Numbered from the stretch's first letter, positions 10,528 to 21,920 are shown. The stretch: DNA of 64,000 nt from Odobenus rosmarus divergens (GCF_000321225.1 NW_004451510.1:272691-336690), one strand, 5' to 3'. A program made the numbers and translations. The notes: generated by a model from the letters alone, not told the origin.

Positions 10528-10912
10528 TTTTATTTCTGAGGAACAACTTCAGCTTCTTGTATTATAACTTTCAGGGGGCTATGTTGCAAAGAACTTGAAA
10601 TAATTTCATCAAACCAAAGAGATCAAAAATGAAGAAGAAATAATCTTTGCCCTTAACACACTTACAGTCTAGGGGTAAAGAGGAATAGCAAAAGATGATT
10701 GCAGACCAGTATGGAATATGCTGCTAAAGGCCCACAAGGGGTGATGAGCAAAGATATAGAGCACTCAGGACAGGCTGCCTAGAGAAGAGGGTGTCTGAGT
10801 TGAAGCTTGAAGAATAACAGGAATTCGCTTGGTGAACAGCCCTGAGTGATGGGGTAGGGGTAATATTCCACATAATGTGGAAGCATGAAAAAGGTCAAAG
10901 ACTTGAACTTGC

Positions 10913-10962
10913 ACTGTGTGTGTGTGTGTGTATGCGTGTGTGTGAGTGTGTGTCTGTGTGTT
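10913..10962. repeat. Imperfect (TG)n microsatellite
   Basis: TG repeats with single interruptions (ATGCG, GAGTG, TCTG) lie inside the L2 copy. Confidence 0.9.
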
Positions 10963-11175
10963 GGGGATAGGGCCAGGAATGGGTACAATACAGGTAAGTA
11001 TGGCCAAAACAGGGTCACCACACTGAACAACCACAGGGTTCCCCGATAACAATGACTTTAGTTCCCACTGCAGAGTCTGCATGCCCATAGGTGCCTGAGG
11101 CTCAGAGCATGGAGGTTGGAGTGGTAGGAGGTGATGGTGGAGAGGTAGGCAGAAATTAGATCATCATGAATTCTT

Positions 11176-11198
11176 TTTTTTTTCATTTATTTATTTTT
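11176..11198 (-). mobile_element. Tail-only retroposon (23 bases) with 16-base TSD
   Basis: The 16-base repeat ATCATCATGAATTCTT is found at 11160-11175 and 11199-11214 with no mismatch. Between the copies lie only 23 T-rich bases. In reverse complement these are an A-rich tail with AAAT units, like the 3' tail of a CAN-SINE. This is what remains when reverse transcription stops within the tail. Confidence 0.85.
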
Positions 11199-11260
11199 AT
11201 CATCATGAATTCTTAATGCTATGATAAAGAGTTTGGCCTTGGGCAATCAGGCTACAGACA

Positions 11261-12308
11261 ATACTGGATTTCCCAGTGGGAAGATCAGGCATATGCTTAA
11301 GACATCAATGAATCAGGAGAAGAACAATAATTTCATTTTGAAATGGTTTAGAAATTTTTTAAGTGGAAAAGTAATTATTTTAGGAAAAAAATCCCAAAGC
11401 ATTGGGGTTTCTTATATTTATTTAATGTTTTAGCATTGCTTTTTTTTTTTTTTTTTTTGAATTAACATATGGCAGGATGGGTATAGGTAGGAGGCAGCAT
11501 AATCTTGTCCATGCTTTGGACAACTAAGGGTTTTCTGACCTTGCTGTTGATGATTTGTAGCTTTTGAAGTATATTAACATGAGAAAATAAGGGAGGGAGA
11601 ACCTTGGTGACCAGGGTTAGGTGTCTTGTTTTGGTACTAGATGAAATAAAGTAGTGTTTTGTTTTTGTTTTTACATTCACTGACCTCTGTACAATGCATA
11701 CAATAGCATCTTAATATTACAAAGTTTTAAAGTTATTTGAAGAAAAATATACTAAACCAAAGTTCCTGACAGGACACACATGATACATTCAAATGGCAAA
11801 ATTCAGGGCAGTTTACTAAAGTGATTATTTACCAAAGAGGGAGAATAGCAATTACTTTGGCTTAAGGGAAACCAACAGGGAATATTCTGGGTTTTAGCAA
11901 CAACTTGAAGCCATTAGCACCCCGAAATGTAAAAGGACAAAGACTGGGACTAGTAAACAGAACCCTGAGATCCTAGACTGCAGTTGTAAGAAGCCACCAG
12001 ACCTGGAGCTATGACCTTTGGGTAGAAGGACCGAACCAGCTTGTGTTAACCAGCATAGAGAAAGCCAGGAGAAAACACAACTTGTGCGCCATCTCCTTCT
12101 CGTTTTCTAACAGCGCCTCCTATTGACCAAACTCAACCAGAAACGAGGGAAAAAGCTTGTCCAGCAATAGATCCATAGAAGTCGATTTCCACTACAGAAA
12201 ACAGGACGAAGAAAGGATTGCAAATGGGTCTGGAGAAGTGAACAGAGAATATCTAGCATAGGCCTATCGAGCAAGCAAACATTTACCTAAGTATTTACCT
12301 TCGACACA
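11261..12308. other. No recognised feature; T18 run
   Basis: A run of 18 T lies near 11442-11459, without a direct repeat that I can see around it. The rest is unrecognised. Confidence 0.5.
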
Positions 12309-12519
12309 GGATGTCAGCAAACCATGGGCCAAATCCATTCTGCAGCCTGTTTTTGGAAATGATGTTTTATTAGAACATAACCATGCTCATTTTGTACATA
12401 TCTTCTATGGCTCCTTTTGTGCTACAATGGCAGGGCTGAGTAGTTGGGACAGAGTGTATGGTCTGCGAATCTGAAAACATTTATTATCTGGCCTTTTACA
12501 GAAAACCTTTGCCAACTCC
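12309..12519 (+). mobile_element. hAT-Charlie DNA transposon remnant, MER20-like
   Basis: The copy reads GTCAGCAAACCATGGGCC at the left, TTTTATTAGAACATAACCA in the middle and GGCCTTTTACAGAAAACC at the right. Its ends are inverted repeats of the form CAGCAAAC / GTTTGCTG. This is the structure of the roughly 220-base non-autonomous hAT family I know as MER20. The family name is from memory. Confidence 0.7.
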
Positions 12520-12828
12520 AGCTGTCCACAATAAAAAGTAGGCCTTCCCTTCATACAAATGTTTTGTGGTGATAACAACATATACTCTGAGAGGTGATCT
12601 CATTTTTTGACCTCTATCATCACCAAATGTGGATTAGTTTCAGTCCTGGTTTTTTCATGGACTGAAGCTGTATTTTTATATAAAAAATAAATAGTAAATA
12701 AGTAAGGAAGTAAATAAATAGAAATGTACTTGAAATAAATAAAGGTAACTAGCAAATCTAGACTGGTATATTTATGATGGCCTTCCTAATTTACCTGGGT
12801 GCTCAAATTTTTTATATATATAATGTCA
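12520..12828. other. No recognised feature
   Basis: AAAT and AAGTAA repeats occur at 12685-12722. Otherwise nothing was recognised. Confidence 0.5.
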
Positions 12829-12840
12829 AAAATATGTAAT

Positions 12841-13008
12841 TTTATTTATTTATTTGAGAGGGAGAAAGAGAGAGAGAGAGAGCACAAGAGCAGGGGGAGG
12901 GAGAAGCCGACTGTCTGCTGAGCAGGGAGGTCTATGTGGGGGCTCGATCCCAGGATGCTGGGATCATGACCTGAGTCAAAGGCAGATGCCCAACCAACTG
13001 AGCCACCC
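12841..13008 (-). mobile_element. CAN-SINE, minus orientation
   Basis: The AT tail and GA-rich block are at the left, and the reverse-complement head (CAACTGAGCCACCC) is at the right. Flanks AAAATATGTAAT (near 12829) and AAAATATGTATT (13009-13020) form a probable TSD. It lies head-to-head with the SINE at 13064, 55 bases away. Confidence 0.93.
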
Positions 13009-13017
13009 CAAAATATG

Positions 13018-13033
13018 TATTATATATATATAT
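13018..13033. repeat. Short (TA)n
   Basis: A pure TA run lies next to the SINE TSD. Confidence 0.85.
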
Positions 13034-13063
13034 GGAATAATGCTTTTAAAATGACCAGACTCA

Positions 13064-13255
13064 GGGCGCCTGGTGACTCAGTTGGTTGGGCATCTGCCTT
13101 CAGCTCAGGTCATGATCCCAGGGTCCTGGGATCAAGCTCCGGGTCTGTCTCTCTGCTTAGCGAAAAGCCTGCTTCTTCCTCTCCTGCTCTCCCGGCTTGT
13201 GCTCTTTCCCTCTCTCTCTCTCTGTCAAATAAATAAATAAAATCTTTTTTTAAAA
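13064..13255 (+). mobile_element. CAN-SINE, plus orientation, perfect TSD
   Basis: The copy has the full head (GGGCGCCTGG.GACTCAGTTGG), the TCATGATCCCAGGGTCCTGG segment, a CT-rich block, AAATAAATAAATAAAATC and an A tail. The direct repeat AAAATGACCAGACTCA is at 13048-13063 and 13256-13271 with 16 of 16 bases matching. Confidence 0.96.
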
Positions 13256-13271
13256 AAAATGACCAGACTCA

Positions 13272-13855
13272 AGTATATGATTATTTAAGTGCAATTGTGT
13301 CAAAGAGAAAGAGAAAAAGAGTTGTTTACATATAAAGAAGGATTAAAAGAAATATTGGAGATTTTTCACTTTAAGGGTCATATTAAGGTCACCTGTGACT
13401 TTTGTTTCCAAGTGATTTTTACCCTGTTGTTTTTTAATGAATTTATATCAAAACTCTCAGGTACTGCTCTTATAAATCTTGGCTTGGCTCTTCCTTGCTA
13501 CTGTGCCATTCCACATTTCCACCAAATTTCTTGCAGGATTTATTATGTGCTCTGGAATAGCAAAGACTAAACTTGAAGTCAGAAAGCATGCTATAAAGCT
13601 TTTCTTCAATGATCACTGGCAAGAGCGAAGAAGGGGTGAACAAAAGACAACGTAAGGGAAAGAAATGTTTAACCACAGTAATATGCTGCCTCCTCTAAAT
13701 GTGTATAAAGATTGAATTCTCTTAAACTATATGTAAAAAATTATGTGTCCAAAAACACTGTAAACACAGTCAAAGTACAAATTCAAAAACTAATATATAT
13801 GTTCACCTGTGTGTGTATTTGCCACTCATATCACCAAATTTCAATGGATGACTGA
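13272..13855. other. No recognised feature
   Basis: Nothing recognised in this stretch. Confidence 0.5.
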
Positions 13856-14480
13856 AAAGGAACAAAGTAAAATGAAAAAATGAAATACAAGTGGCACTTA
13901 AATTATGGGAAAATGCTCATTTTTATTTGTAATAAGAGAAATCTGAAATAAAATTATGAGATGATGTTGTTCATCTTTCTCACTAATGCGTTTTGATTAC
14001 ACCCACCTTTGGGTGTGAATGGTTACATCCTTCATGGAAAAAATTTAGCAATTTTTTTGGCAGTATAAATAATGTACAGTTTGAACCCAGGATTCTACTT
14101 CCAGAAACTCTGTTATGCTTCTATATGTGAGAAATGACGTGTGTACAATAACTAAGAGTATGTACGTTATTCAGTGTTCCATTATGTGTTATAGCAAAAG
14201 ATTGGCATCACTTAATGAGATCTAGAAGATTTGTTAACAAATTAGGAATGCAAAGCATAAATAACAGTCAACACATAGATCCACATTCTCCTCCTAAAAC
14301 GGCCCCCCAAAAGGGGGTGGTGTCTTTGATATGCCATTCTCTATTTGAAGGTCATGAACCTTTGCCTTAGTAAAAGTTACAAAGAATGCAAAATTAGGAA
14401 GCTGTTAAAAAGAATAAAACGCAGCTCTGTATTGAAACAGAATGATCTTGAGAAATATGCTATAAAATCCAGCAGGACAC
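13856..14480 (+). repeat. Old L1 (L1ME-type) ORF2 3' region
   Basis: The series AAAATGCTCATTTTTATTTG, AATAAGAGAAATCTGAAATA, GTGAGAAATGACGTGTGTAC, TTATAGCAAAAGATTGGCAT and ACAGAATGATCTTGAGAAAT follows the order of an ancient L1 ORF2 end in sense orientation. It is highly decayed. Confidence 0.65.
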
Positions 14481-15325
14481 CCATGCACAAGGGAGCCTGG
14501 ATGGTGCATTTCTTAGGATTCAGCCTCCCAAAGGCACTGAGCAGGACAGCGAAGGTTGGAGAATAGCTCTACTGGGGCGAGGGAAGGAAAAAAGAAAATC
14601 ATCACATTATTATAAAGCATGCCTCTCACAGTGTTGTTGCCATGAGGATCAAAACTGGCAAAATGCTTTGAAAAGCACAATGTGTGATATGACTGAAACA
14701 ACTATTTATTAGCCTGTTGGATCCATTCAGGGGGCAAGCTCCTCACAGGTTCCAAGTGAGACTTAAATTTTCATCTATCAGTTACTTGACTGCAGATACA
14801 ACTTGAAATGCTTAGAGAATGAAAAACAAGAGTCTTGAGTAAGACCGTTTATAAAAGTCACCCAAGACTGGCAACCATCCTTTGTGACCATGTTCCTTTA
14901 AAAACACTGAGCTTTAATCACTCTGACCTCAACTCAGAAAGAGTGGGGGGAGAAGGTCACAATAGAAAAACACAAGTAAATGAGGTGCTCTCCTGTTGTT
15001 TCCTTGGGTTTGGACTGTCATAGACAAAAACATCTACCTTTACCTCTTAACCCCAGATCAAATCTTGGGTGGGAACTTTCTCAAATGCTAGATTTACTGT
15101 GGAGCATGTTTTGACCTCCCCACCGATTTGAAAGTCACCTCTCATTTTCCTGAATTCCCCTAGCACTTTATTTTGTATTCTTTACATGTGGTATCTCATC
15201 TTACATGCTGCACCTTTGTCATGTAGGGACTGGGAGGTCCATTGCACAGAGGAAGTAAACCCCGATTCGTTCACCATTGTGAGTTATCATCTAAAATGCC
15301 ATCACAGTGCCAGATACTTAGTAAG
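14481..15325. other. No recognised feature
   Basis: Nothing recognised. Just before it, near 14301-14317, is a small C5/G5 hairpin with an AAAA loop. Confidence 0.5.
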
Positions 15326-15703
15326 TGTTATGGGCTAACTTGTGTCCCCCTATAATTCGTATGTTGAAACCCTAGCCCCCAGTCTCTCAGGATGAAACAA
15401 TATTTGGAGATGGAGACTTTCAGAGGTAATTAAGTTAAAATGAGCCCTTTCGGGTGGGCCCTATCCAATCTGACTGGTGTCCTTATGAGGAGAGGAAGTT
15501 AGCATACACAGACACCCGTCTGTGAGTACATGTTGAAAAGTCAGCCATCTATAAGCCAAGGAGAGAGACCTCAGAAGAAGGCAAAGCCTGCTGATACCTT
15601 GATCTCAGAGTACCAGCCTCTAGAACTATGAAGAAATAATTATTTGTTGTTCAAGACACCCGGTCTGTGGTATTTTGTTCGACAGCCCTAACACACTAAT
15701 ACA
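15326..15703 (+). repeat. MLT1 solo LTR (ERVL-MaLR)
   Basis: The sequence starts TGTTATGGGCTAAC and ends CTAATACA. It contains TATGTTGAAACCCTAGCCCC, GACTGGTGTCCTTATGAGGA and CACCCGGTCTGTGGTATTTT, the usual landmarks of MLT1 LTRs. GTAAG before and GTAGG after are a plausible 5-base target duplication. No internal retroviral sequence is attached, so it is a solo LTR. Confidence 0.88.
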
Positions 15704-15890
15704 GTAGGTATTCAAAGAAATATGACTACTGAGCTCAGCTGCCAAGTCATACTGCATGTCTAAACTTGACTGGAACTCAATTTATTTAATTCCTGGAGAG
15801 TATGTATCTGAACACATAATTAAAGCTAGAGAATGTGCTTGTCGTTGAAGAGAAAGTTGGTAAAATTCATTCACAATGAGCATTCTGTAA
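15704..15890. other. No recognised feature
   Basis: Nothing recognised in this stretch. Confidence 0.4.
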
Positions 15891-15894
15891 GGTA

Positions 15895-16135
15895 AGAAGG
15901 TTGAGAATTTAAGAGTTTGTGTGCCAGAATCAGATAGCCCCTTGATCAAATATCAGCTCCATTCCTCCCTGTTTTATCGACTTTGGACAAGTTATTTTAA
16001 CCTTTGATGCACAACTTCCTCATCTGTCAAATGGGCATAACACTAATTTTCTCCCTAATGGGGTTGTTGCAAGCATTAAATAAGTCCATGAAAAGTGCTG
16101 AGAACAGTTCTGGGACCAGAGTAAGCACTCAAATT
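15895..16135 (+). repeat. MIR SINE
   Basis: The order GACAAGTTATTTTAACCTT, CAACTTCCTCATCTGTCAAA, TGGGCATAACAC, GGGGTTGTTGCAAGCATTAA and GTGCTGAGAACAGTTCTGG follows the sense MIR consensus nearly end to end. Confidence 0.85.
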
Positions 16136-16212
16136 TTTAAAAAAGTTCTTATATACTAAAGCTAGTTATAAACTAGGGTGACTGTAGCAGCCGATGCAAA
16201 AAGAACAAATGA

Positions 16213-16407
16213 GGGGCTCCTGGATGGCTCAGTCAGTTAAGCGTCCACCTTCGGCTCAGGTAATGATCCCAGGGTCCGGGGATCAGCCCTGCATCTGCTC
16301 CTTGCTCAGCAGGGAGTCTGCTTCTCTCTCTCCCTCTGCCCCTCCCCCCAACACATGCTCACTCGCTCTCTCAAATTAATTAATTAATTAAAAAAACACA
16401 AAAGAAC
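16213..16407 (+). mobile_element. CAN-SINE, perfect TSD
   Basis: The head is GGGGCTCCTGGATGGCTCAG, followed by the TCAGGTAATGATCCCAGGGT segment, a CT-rich part and an AATT/A tail. The direct repeat AAAAAGAACAAATGA is at 16198-16212 and 16408-16422 with 15 of 15 bases matching. Confidence 0.95.
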
Positions 16408-16422
16408 AAAAAGAACAAATGA

Positions 16423-17364
16423 ATCAGCACCTGTCTTAGGTGATCAGATAATTGACAAACACTATCTCATATTCTTACATCCTCAGAATCAGAGGAATGT
16501 GGCTTAGGTCATAGCCACAGAATCAGAGCCCCAACAGCTTAAGGAAGTGAGTGACAAGAAAGTAGACTTTTTGGGTGCCATTTTGCCTAAGAACAGGTGC
16601 CCTTTTACCATTGACTTCCAAAGACTATTGACAAATATGTACTCAATACTTACAAGCAGAGAGTTTTGGTGTGACTTGTGGTATAAGTATCAGTTTCCAA
16701 ATGACAGATGAGGGAAGTTGCTATTGCAGTAGGATCTGCCTGTAGGAAGAATGAGGAGGATTCTGGGTCATTTCTAGAGCAACACTGACTAAACATCAGT
16801 TAGTGTTATGATGAGTCTTAACTGAAAGGCAGACAACTGGATGTGTAGGCATTCTGCGGGTTATTTAGGGTCTCAAATCCTGAATCCAGAGGAGGTAGGG
16901 GTGATATAGGGAGTTGATATTATCCATCAGTATTCCATGCTGGCGCAGCCTTTCTTGGAAAGAGCTAGATGGATGAGAAATAAGATGACCAGCAAGGACC
17001 TCAGACACTGACTCATCCTAGAATTTGTATTAGTGGTCTTCCCTTTAGCTTTACAGGTATTGGAGGGAGTGAAGAGTCTCATCAAAAGTCACGACCTGAT
17101 CTCTACACAGAGAAACTAAATGATATGTTCCTCAGTCCCCTCTGTAAAGTAGAAATAACCATAACATCCAAATCACAAAATTGTTCTCTCTTGTGAAATA
17201 ATAGGTGTTCAGGCACTCAGAACAACAATATCCAGTGTATGGCATATTGTGCGCATGCATGGCTGCATGTGCACCACACACATATTTTCTCTCTTTCTCT
17301 TTCTCTGAAAATATCAATTCCTACTCCTTTCTCACTTTTCTTTCTGTAGAAGGGGTGATAACTT
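16423..17364. other. No recognised feature
   Basis: Nothing recognised in this stretch. Confidence 0.5.
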
Positions 17365-17560
17365 TAGAATGATGTCTTTCATTTATTGAGCCCCTACTAT
17401 GTGCCAGGTGCTATTTGATTTTCATTAACAACTTTGTAGTGTAGACAGTATAGACACTGTCTCATATTATAGATATGTCTCAGGAAAAGTGAGTACCTTG
17501 CCCAAGCTCTCACTATCAGTGAGTGCGAGGCGGGGATTTGAACCCAAGCTTGCTAGTGAT
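17365..17560 (-). repeat. MIR SINE, antisense
   Basis: TTTATTGAGCCCCTACTATG, TGCCAGGTGCTATT, CTTGCCCAAGCTCTCACT and GGGGATTTGAACCCAAGCT are the reverse complement of the MIR landmarks. Confidence 0.88.
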
Positions 17561-17939
17561 AGCACCACCCATTTTCCATACTACCACTTCAATAGTTTAC
17601 AAGAAAGTTTGCACTAAGTTCATTTCATTTGTCTATTGAGTCATGAGGACTCGATCACTTGGTCTAAACAGGTGGCTTATGGTTCTCAGTTCTATAAGAT
17701 GAACAATAGACTCTTTGCATAGTAGAGACTGGCATGGAGGGTATAGCCCACTTTCCTGTCTCCCATCAAGAGTGGCGGTTTCACTGGTGGCAGAAATGCC
17801 TCTGTGTAATACAAGGACCAGGCAATGTCTCTGCTTTGTCGCTCCAGCTGGGAGCGGATAGGGGTGGCCACTTGATTTCTCCCATCCTGCCTCTCATAGG
17901 GATGTGGTTGGGCTGTGAATCACCATTTTAACCCTTGCA
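17561..17939. other. No recognised feature
   Basis: Nothing recognised in this stretch. Confidence 0.4.
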
Positions 17940-18545
17940 CACAGATCTATGATGTCAGAGGATATGGGAGGTTCAGTTGGAGTATGAAAGAGAACAAGCT
18001 GCTAGAGTGATCGAAAGCTTTCTAAACTCTTCCAGAAAACACACTGGTTCAGGACTCCCAGCTGAAGAAGGTCATAAAAAGTTGCCAACAAGAACCAAAG
18101 GGCCTGTAGCACCACTCAGATCTCTATATGCCTTTTACCAGCCTCCGTGGGTGCTGCTGCTAATAGTTCACAACTGCAATCCTCTTCAGAGGATTGTCCT
18201 CAGGCAGTTGGAGGTGCCTAGCCCAGAGGTGTCTGAGGTTTATGCCCTGACTCCCTCTATCATCACTCAGGACATCCCTGAGCCAATGACTGACCAGGAC
18301 AAGGCTCAAAAGATTCACTCTCTCATCTCAAGATAGGACAGAACTTGGTCTATAGTTTGCCTTCCAAGGCTCCATGTGAGATGAGGATGAGGCTAAATAT
18401 CACCTGAAACCACTTCTTTGCCTAGATCTTCTCCTCCCCTATCCCACTTTTCTCACTTTCCGACCAGTTTCTCCTGGAAGTTCTCCTTCAATAAATTACC
18501 TGCGTAAAAATTCCCATCTCAGGGTCTGCCTCTAGGGTCTAAAGA
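17940..18545 (+). other. Unclassified repeat or LTR-like segment
   Basis: The right end contains TTCAATAAATTACCTGC, an AATAAA signal, followed by CCCATCTCAGGGTCTGCCTC. Ends of this kind occur in several mammalian LTR families. I could not name a family. A 119-codon open frame at 17977-18336 begins with TTG, not ATG, and has no recognisable domain. Confidence 0.35.
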
Positions 18546-19104
18546 ATTGTCAGGAGCCAGATGATAGATCGGCAGAGCAAAGATGTAAGCTGTAGAGTAG
18601 AGACCAAAAGGCTGAGAGGAAGGGGAAAAGTGCTATCTGGATGAGTTCTTATGACTGACCCTCTCTAGGATGTCTGCAGGATGGCCCCAGATGTGGCTAT
18701 GGGTGGTGAGGGCAGAAAGGAGGTGAGAGGGAGGGGGCAGAGAAGGAAACCCAAGAACCTCCTCCAGGATTCCCGAATTCTCTGAATAATTACCCCATAC
18801 CCAAACTCAACTAGATCTATAAAGTTTCTTCTACTCTTTCCACAAAGAGTTACAAACACCCAAGTCTAGGTCTTGAATCCTGTCATATTTTTCAAACTCT
18901 AAGGAGGTGGGGAGGAGGACGCATTATTAGAGTAGCCAGTTTCAAGTGTGTGGGGACGCCTGCCTTGGTACAGATATTCTCTTTTCTTTTCTACTTGGGC
19001 ATGGAGAGGAACCGTTGACTATGGCAGCCATCCAACACTGGGGCCCTCAGGATCTGTAAGATATGGATCCCCAAATCTTTAGAGACAACTGGAGACATTC
19101 AATT
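18546..19104. other. No recognised feature
   Basis: Nothing recognised in this stretch. Confidence 0.4.
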
Positions 19105-20210
19105 TCTTTATTCAACCTCGAAATATGTGCTTTGTTCAGGACATTGTTCTAGACCTTGAGAAGATGGACAAGGTAGACTTCAGCTCTGTCCCCACGGAGC
19201 TGGTGGTCCAGTACAGGAGATAAAGAAGTACTTAGGGAGCTCCATCCAAGGGCTGTGTGCTAGAATCAGTGACCGCATGTGCTGTGAGAACTTGGAAGAG
19301 TGGCAGCTTTTCAGATTGGGGGGTAGGGATAGGGACGCCTTCCCAGAAACCTGACACTGAAGCCAAGGATAAGCTGGAACTACCTAGTCCAAAAAAAAGT
19401 GGGGGTGTATTTTTGCATGAGGAGGAGGGAACCGCCTAAGCAAAGACTCAGAATCAAGAAAGCTGGGGATTTCTTGAAGCCAGAGGAAGTTGAGAATGTT
19501 TAGAGCACAGAGGCAGAGGTCACACTGGGCAGGTGCACAGATCATTTTGAAAGCCAAGTTGAGGAACTGGGGTTTTACAGTATGAGCAATGGGTGGGCAT
19601 CAATAAATTCTTAGCATGACCAATGTTATTACTATATGCATTTTAGAATGATCACTGTAGTTTTTTTTTTTTTCTGAAGGGTAAGATTAGAGGAGGAAAA
19701 TAAGTTAGAAAGTTCTTAGCACAGTTTAGAAGAGAAAGAGAGAGAGAGAGAGAAGAAGAAAGAGACAGAGACAAAGAGACAGAGAGAGAGTAGTGGCCTG
19801 CACCAGACTAGAGATAGCATAGAGATGAAAAGATTTTTAGAAGGTCAAATAGACAGGACTGGATGATTTAGTGTTGGAGCAAAGGGTGAAGAATGAGGGA
19901 GATCAAGAAATCAAGGCTGACTTTGTGGTTTGGGGTTTGATGGTAAGGCCATTCACCAGAATAGGAAACAAAAAATAAGAGAAGATTGGTGGAGGAAATG
20001 AATCTGGTATTGGAACACCATGACTTTGAGGTATCTGTAGAACATCCCAGAAGGCAGTTGCATTTATGGTTCTAGAGCCTAAGAGAGAAATTCTGGGTTT
20101 TACAGGAGTCCCTGGGACAAAGACCATAGCTGGTGCATGAGTTCAGGTGAGAACATCCAGGGAGAATGTATAAGAACCAGAAGGTAAGAGAGCCTAGGAC
20201 TAAAATCTGC
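19105..20210 (-). repeat. L2 LINE, antisense, long copy
   Basis: The run of landmarks is the reverse complement of L2: ACATTGTTCTAGACCTTGAG, CAAAGACTCAGAATCAAGAA, GATCATTTTGAAAGCCAAG, AGAATGATCACTGTAG, GATCAAGAAATCAAGGCTGA and AGAACATCCCAGAAGGCAGT. A T13 run at about 19661-19673 and a purine-rich simple repeat at 19728-19790 interrupt it. Confidence 0.7.
19728..19790. repeat. (GA)n purine-rich simple repeat
   Basis: AG dinucleotides with AAG, ACAG and CAAAG variants form an almost pure purine strand. Confidence 0.9.
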
Positions 20211-20289
20211 ATTATCACTAGACCCCTCAGAAATATCTAGACCAGGATTGTTCAGAGGCTGGTGTGTTGGTGGTGGATAATATGGTCAT

Positions 20290-20500
20290 GGCAATGATAA
20301 TGATAATGATTTTAACCACTAATTGTTCTTGAATGTTTACTATTTGCTATATGCCTTATGTATTTTTCTCTCATTTAAGTCTCTGACAGTTTTATGAGGT
20401 ATGAATTATTATTATCCCCATGTTACAGATGAGGAATACCAATTCAGAGAGGTCAAGAGACTTGCTGGAGCTCACATGGCTTGGAAAGAGCAGAACTGGG
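20290..20500 (-). repeat. MIR SINE, antisense
   Basis: GTTTACTATTTGCTATATGC, TATTATTATCCCCATGTTAC, AGATGAGGAATACC and CAGAGAGGTCAAGAGACTTG match the antisense MIR core. Confidence 0.88.
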
Positions 20501-21505
20501 ATCCCCATCCAGGCCTGTCTTTTCAGGGCTCTCAGTTGCCATATTTTCAATGGAGGTCTAAACTACAACCCCAAGACTTTCCAAATCTCAGCGCATGGGT
20601 TAAATCAGACTCACTGCCCTCTGGGGGTAGATTTAAGTGCAATCTGATTCTTTAAAAATTGTTAATGAGCTATTCATGCTACTGATAATAACTATTAGAA
20701 TATTTGCCTGTCCAAGAGATCCCATTTCCTCATGAGTGTTAGGGACAGAGAGACGGAGCATTACAGCATTCTAGAAAAGGAGAGCTAGAGGGCACCTTAG
20801 AACATCCAATCACAACCTCTTGGTCTATGATGGAGAAAGCTCAGGGTCTCAGGTCACTCAAGCACACAAAACAAAGGGCAGAGTTTTTCAGGGCTCCTTT
20901 CATTACTATCCTATCTTTTCAGTTTCTCACAGCAGAAAACATGCCCCATGCACCCTGTTCCAGTGCCCTGGAGAAATGAGAAGCCACAGGTCAAGCCAGA
21001 AGGTAGCCTGGGTCCTCCTATCCCCAGTTCCTGGGTACTGTCTTCCTTGCCTTCCTCTGAGTACATGATACTCGTGTGCAGAGAAGCAGGGCATGTTTTC
21101 TGAGCCCACATGGCTGGGAACAGCACGTGCCCTGGCTTCCTGTCCCATGTGCACTGACGTCATTTGATCTCATTTCTATTTCTCTTGTGAGCTGCTTGCA
21201 CTTCTGTATAAGACAGACTTATTTAGAATCAGTTGCAGCTGCCACTTATGGGAACACTCCTGACACTTCTCCGTGGGAGAGCCATCTGAGATGGACCCCA
21301 GGGACACCATGGTACTGTCTCCTGTCAACCTGGAACAGACATTGCCAGGAGCAAAGTATGCGTGTGTAGCCCAGAAAGCCTGCCCCTGCAGTCCCTCCCT
21401 GTCGCATCCGATCTGGGTGAGGGTGGCCTCCATTGGCAACCGGGAACAATCCATTCAGGCACCAGGTCTTCCTAAATTTAAATTTCAAGTAATGTCTCAA
21501 AGTTG
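20501..21505. other. No recognised feature
   Basis: Open frames of 70-100 codons occur on both strands between 20820 and 21580. They overlap heavily, and none shows a domain, signal peptide or splice context that I can support. Confidence 0.5.
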
Positions 21506-21507
21506 GG

Positions 21508-21710
21508 GGGAAAAGGAAGAAGGAAATGAACATTTATTGCATCTACTATGGGTCAGGCTGGGGCACCTCTTTGTATAAATAACTTCTTTGAATCCTCACA
21601 AGATACCTATGAAATGGACATTATTGATCTCCGTTTTCAGACAGTAAAATGGGGGCTCAGAGAAGTAATTTGCCCGGCTCAGAAGCTAGCAATGTGCCTA
21701 CTCTCCTAAT
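21508..21710 (-). repeat. MIR SINE, antisense
   Basis: ACATTTATTGCATCTACTAT, GAATCCTCACAAGATACCTA, ACAGTAAAATGGGGGCTCAG and AGAAGTAATTTGCCCGGCTC match the antisense MIR core. Confidence 0.85.
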
Positions 21711-21779
21711 CTTGTTTCCTCTAAGTGGCTTCCTGCATTTTGTACACTCACCACCCTCTTACATTTGTGGGGGCTTTCG

Positions 21780-21920
21780 AGTTTTCAAAGCACCACTCTT
21801 TCTATTAATGTTGTTGGATGGTACTATCTGCATTTCATAAACAAGGAAACTGACGTGCATAGAGATTAAGATTTTGTTTGAGAACACACCTCTTAGAAAT
21901 GGAGCAGCCAGAACTGGAAA
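21780..21920 (-). repeat. Degenerate MIR fragment
   Basis: CAAAGCACCACTCTTTCTA, TACTATCTGCATTTCATAAA and CAAGGAAACTGACGTGCATA resemble an antisense MIR with strong decay. Confidence 0.5.

Larger units (their letters stand above)
10640..11260 (-). repeat. L2 LINE, antisense
   Basis: The order of sequence fits the reverse complement of the L2 3' region: ACACACTTACAGTCTAGGGG, then a GAAGAGG...TTGAAGCTTGAAGAATAACA block, then GAGAGGTAGGCAGAAATTAG and AAAGAGTTTGGCCTTGGG. It is interrupted by a (TG)n run at 10913-10962 and by the short insertion at 11176-11198. Confidence 0.7.

Noticed and set aside
13064..13255. tRNA-Lys-like sequence in the SINE heads as functional tRNA genes
   Set aside because: The tRNA-related parts are fused to CT-rich and A-tail sequence, lack a full cloverleaf and have TSDs. 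They are SINEs.
14301..14317. C5/G5 hairpin as a terminator-like signal
   Set aside because: Such hairpins have no terminator meaning in this eukaryotic setting, and one this short is common by chance.
15326..15703. MLT1 copies as part of complete proviruses
   Set aside because: No retroviral internal sequence lies next to any of the four MLT1 LTRs, so they are solo LTRs.
17977..18336. 119-codon open frame on the plus strand as a possible gene
   Set aside because: The frame starts with TTG, there is no early ATG, no domain and no splice context, and it lies in a segment that ends like an LTR.
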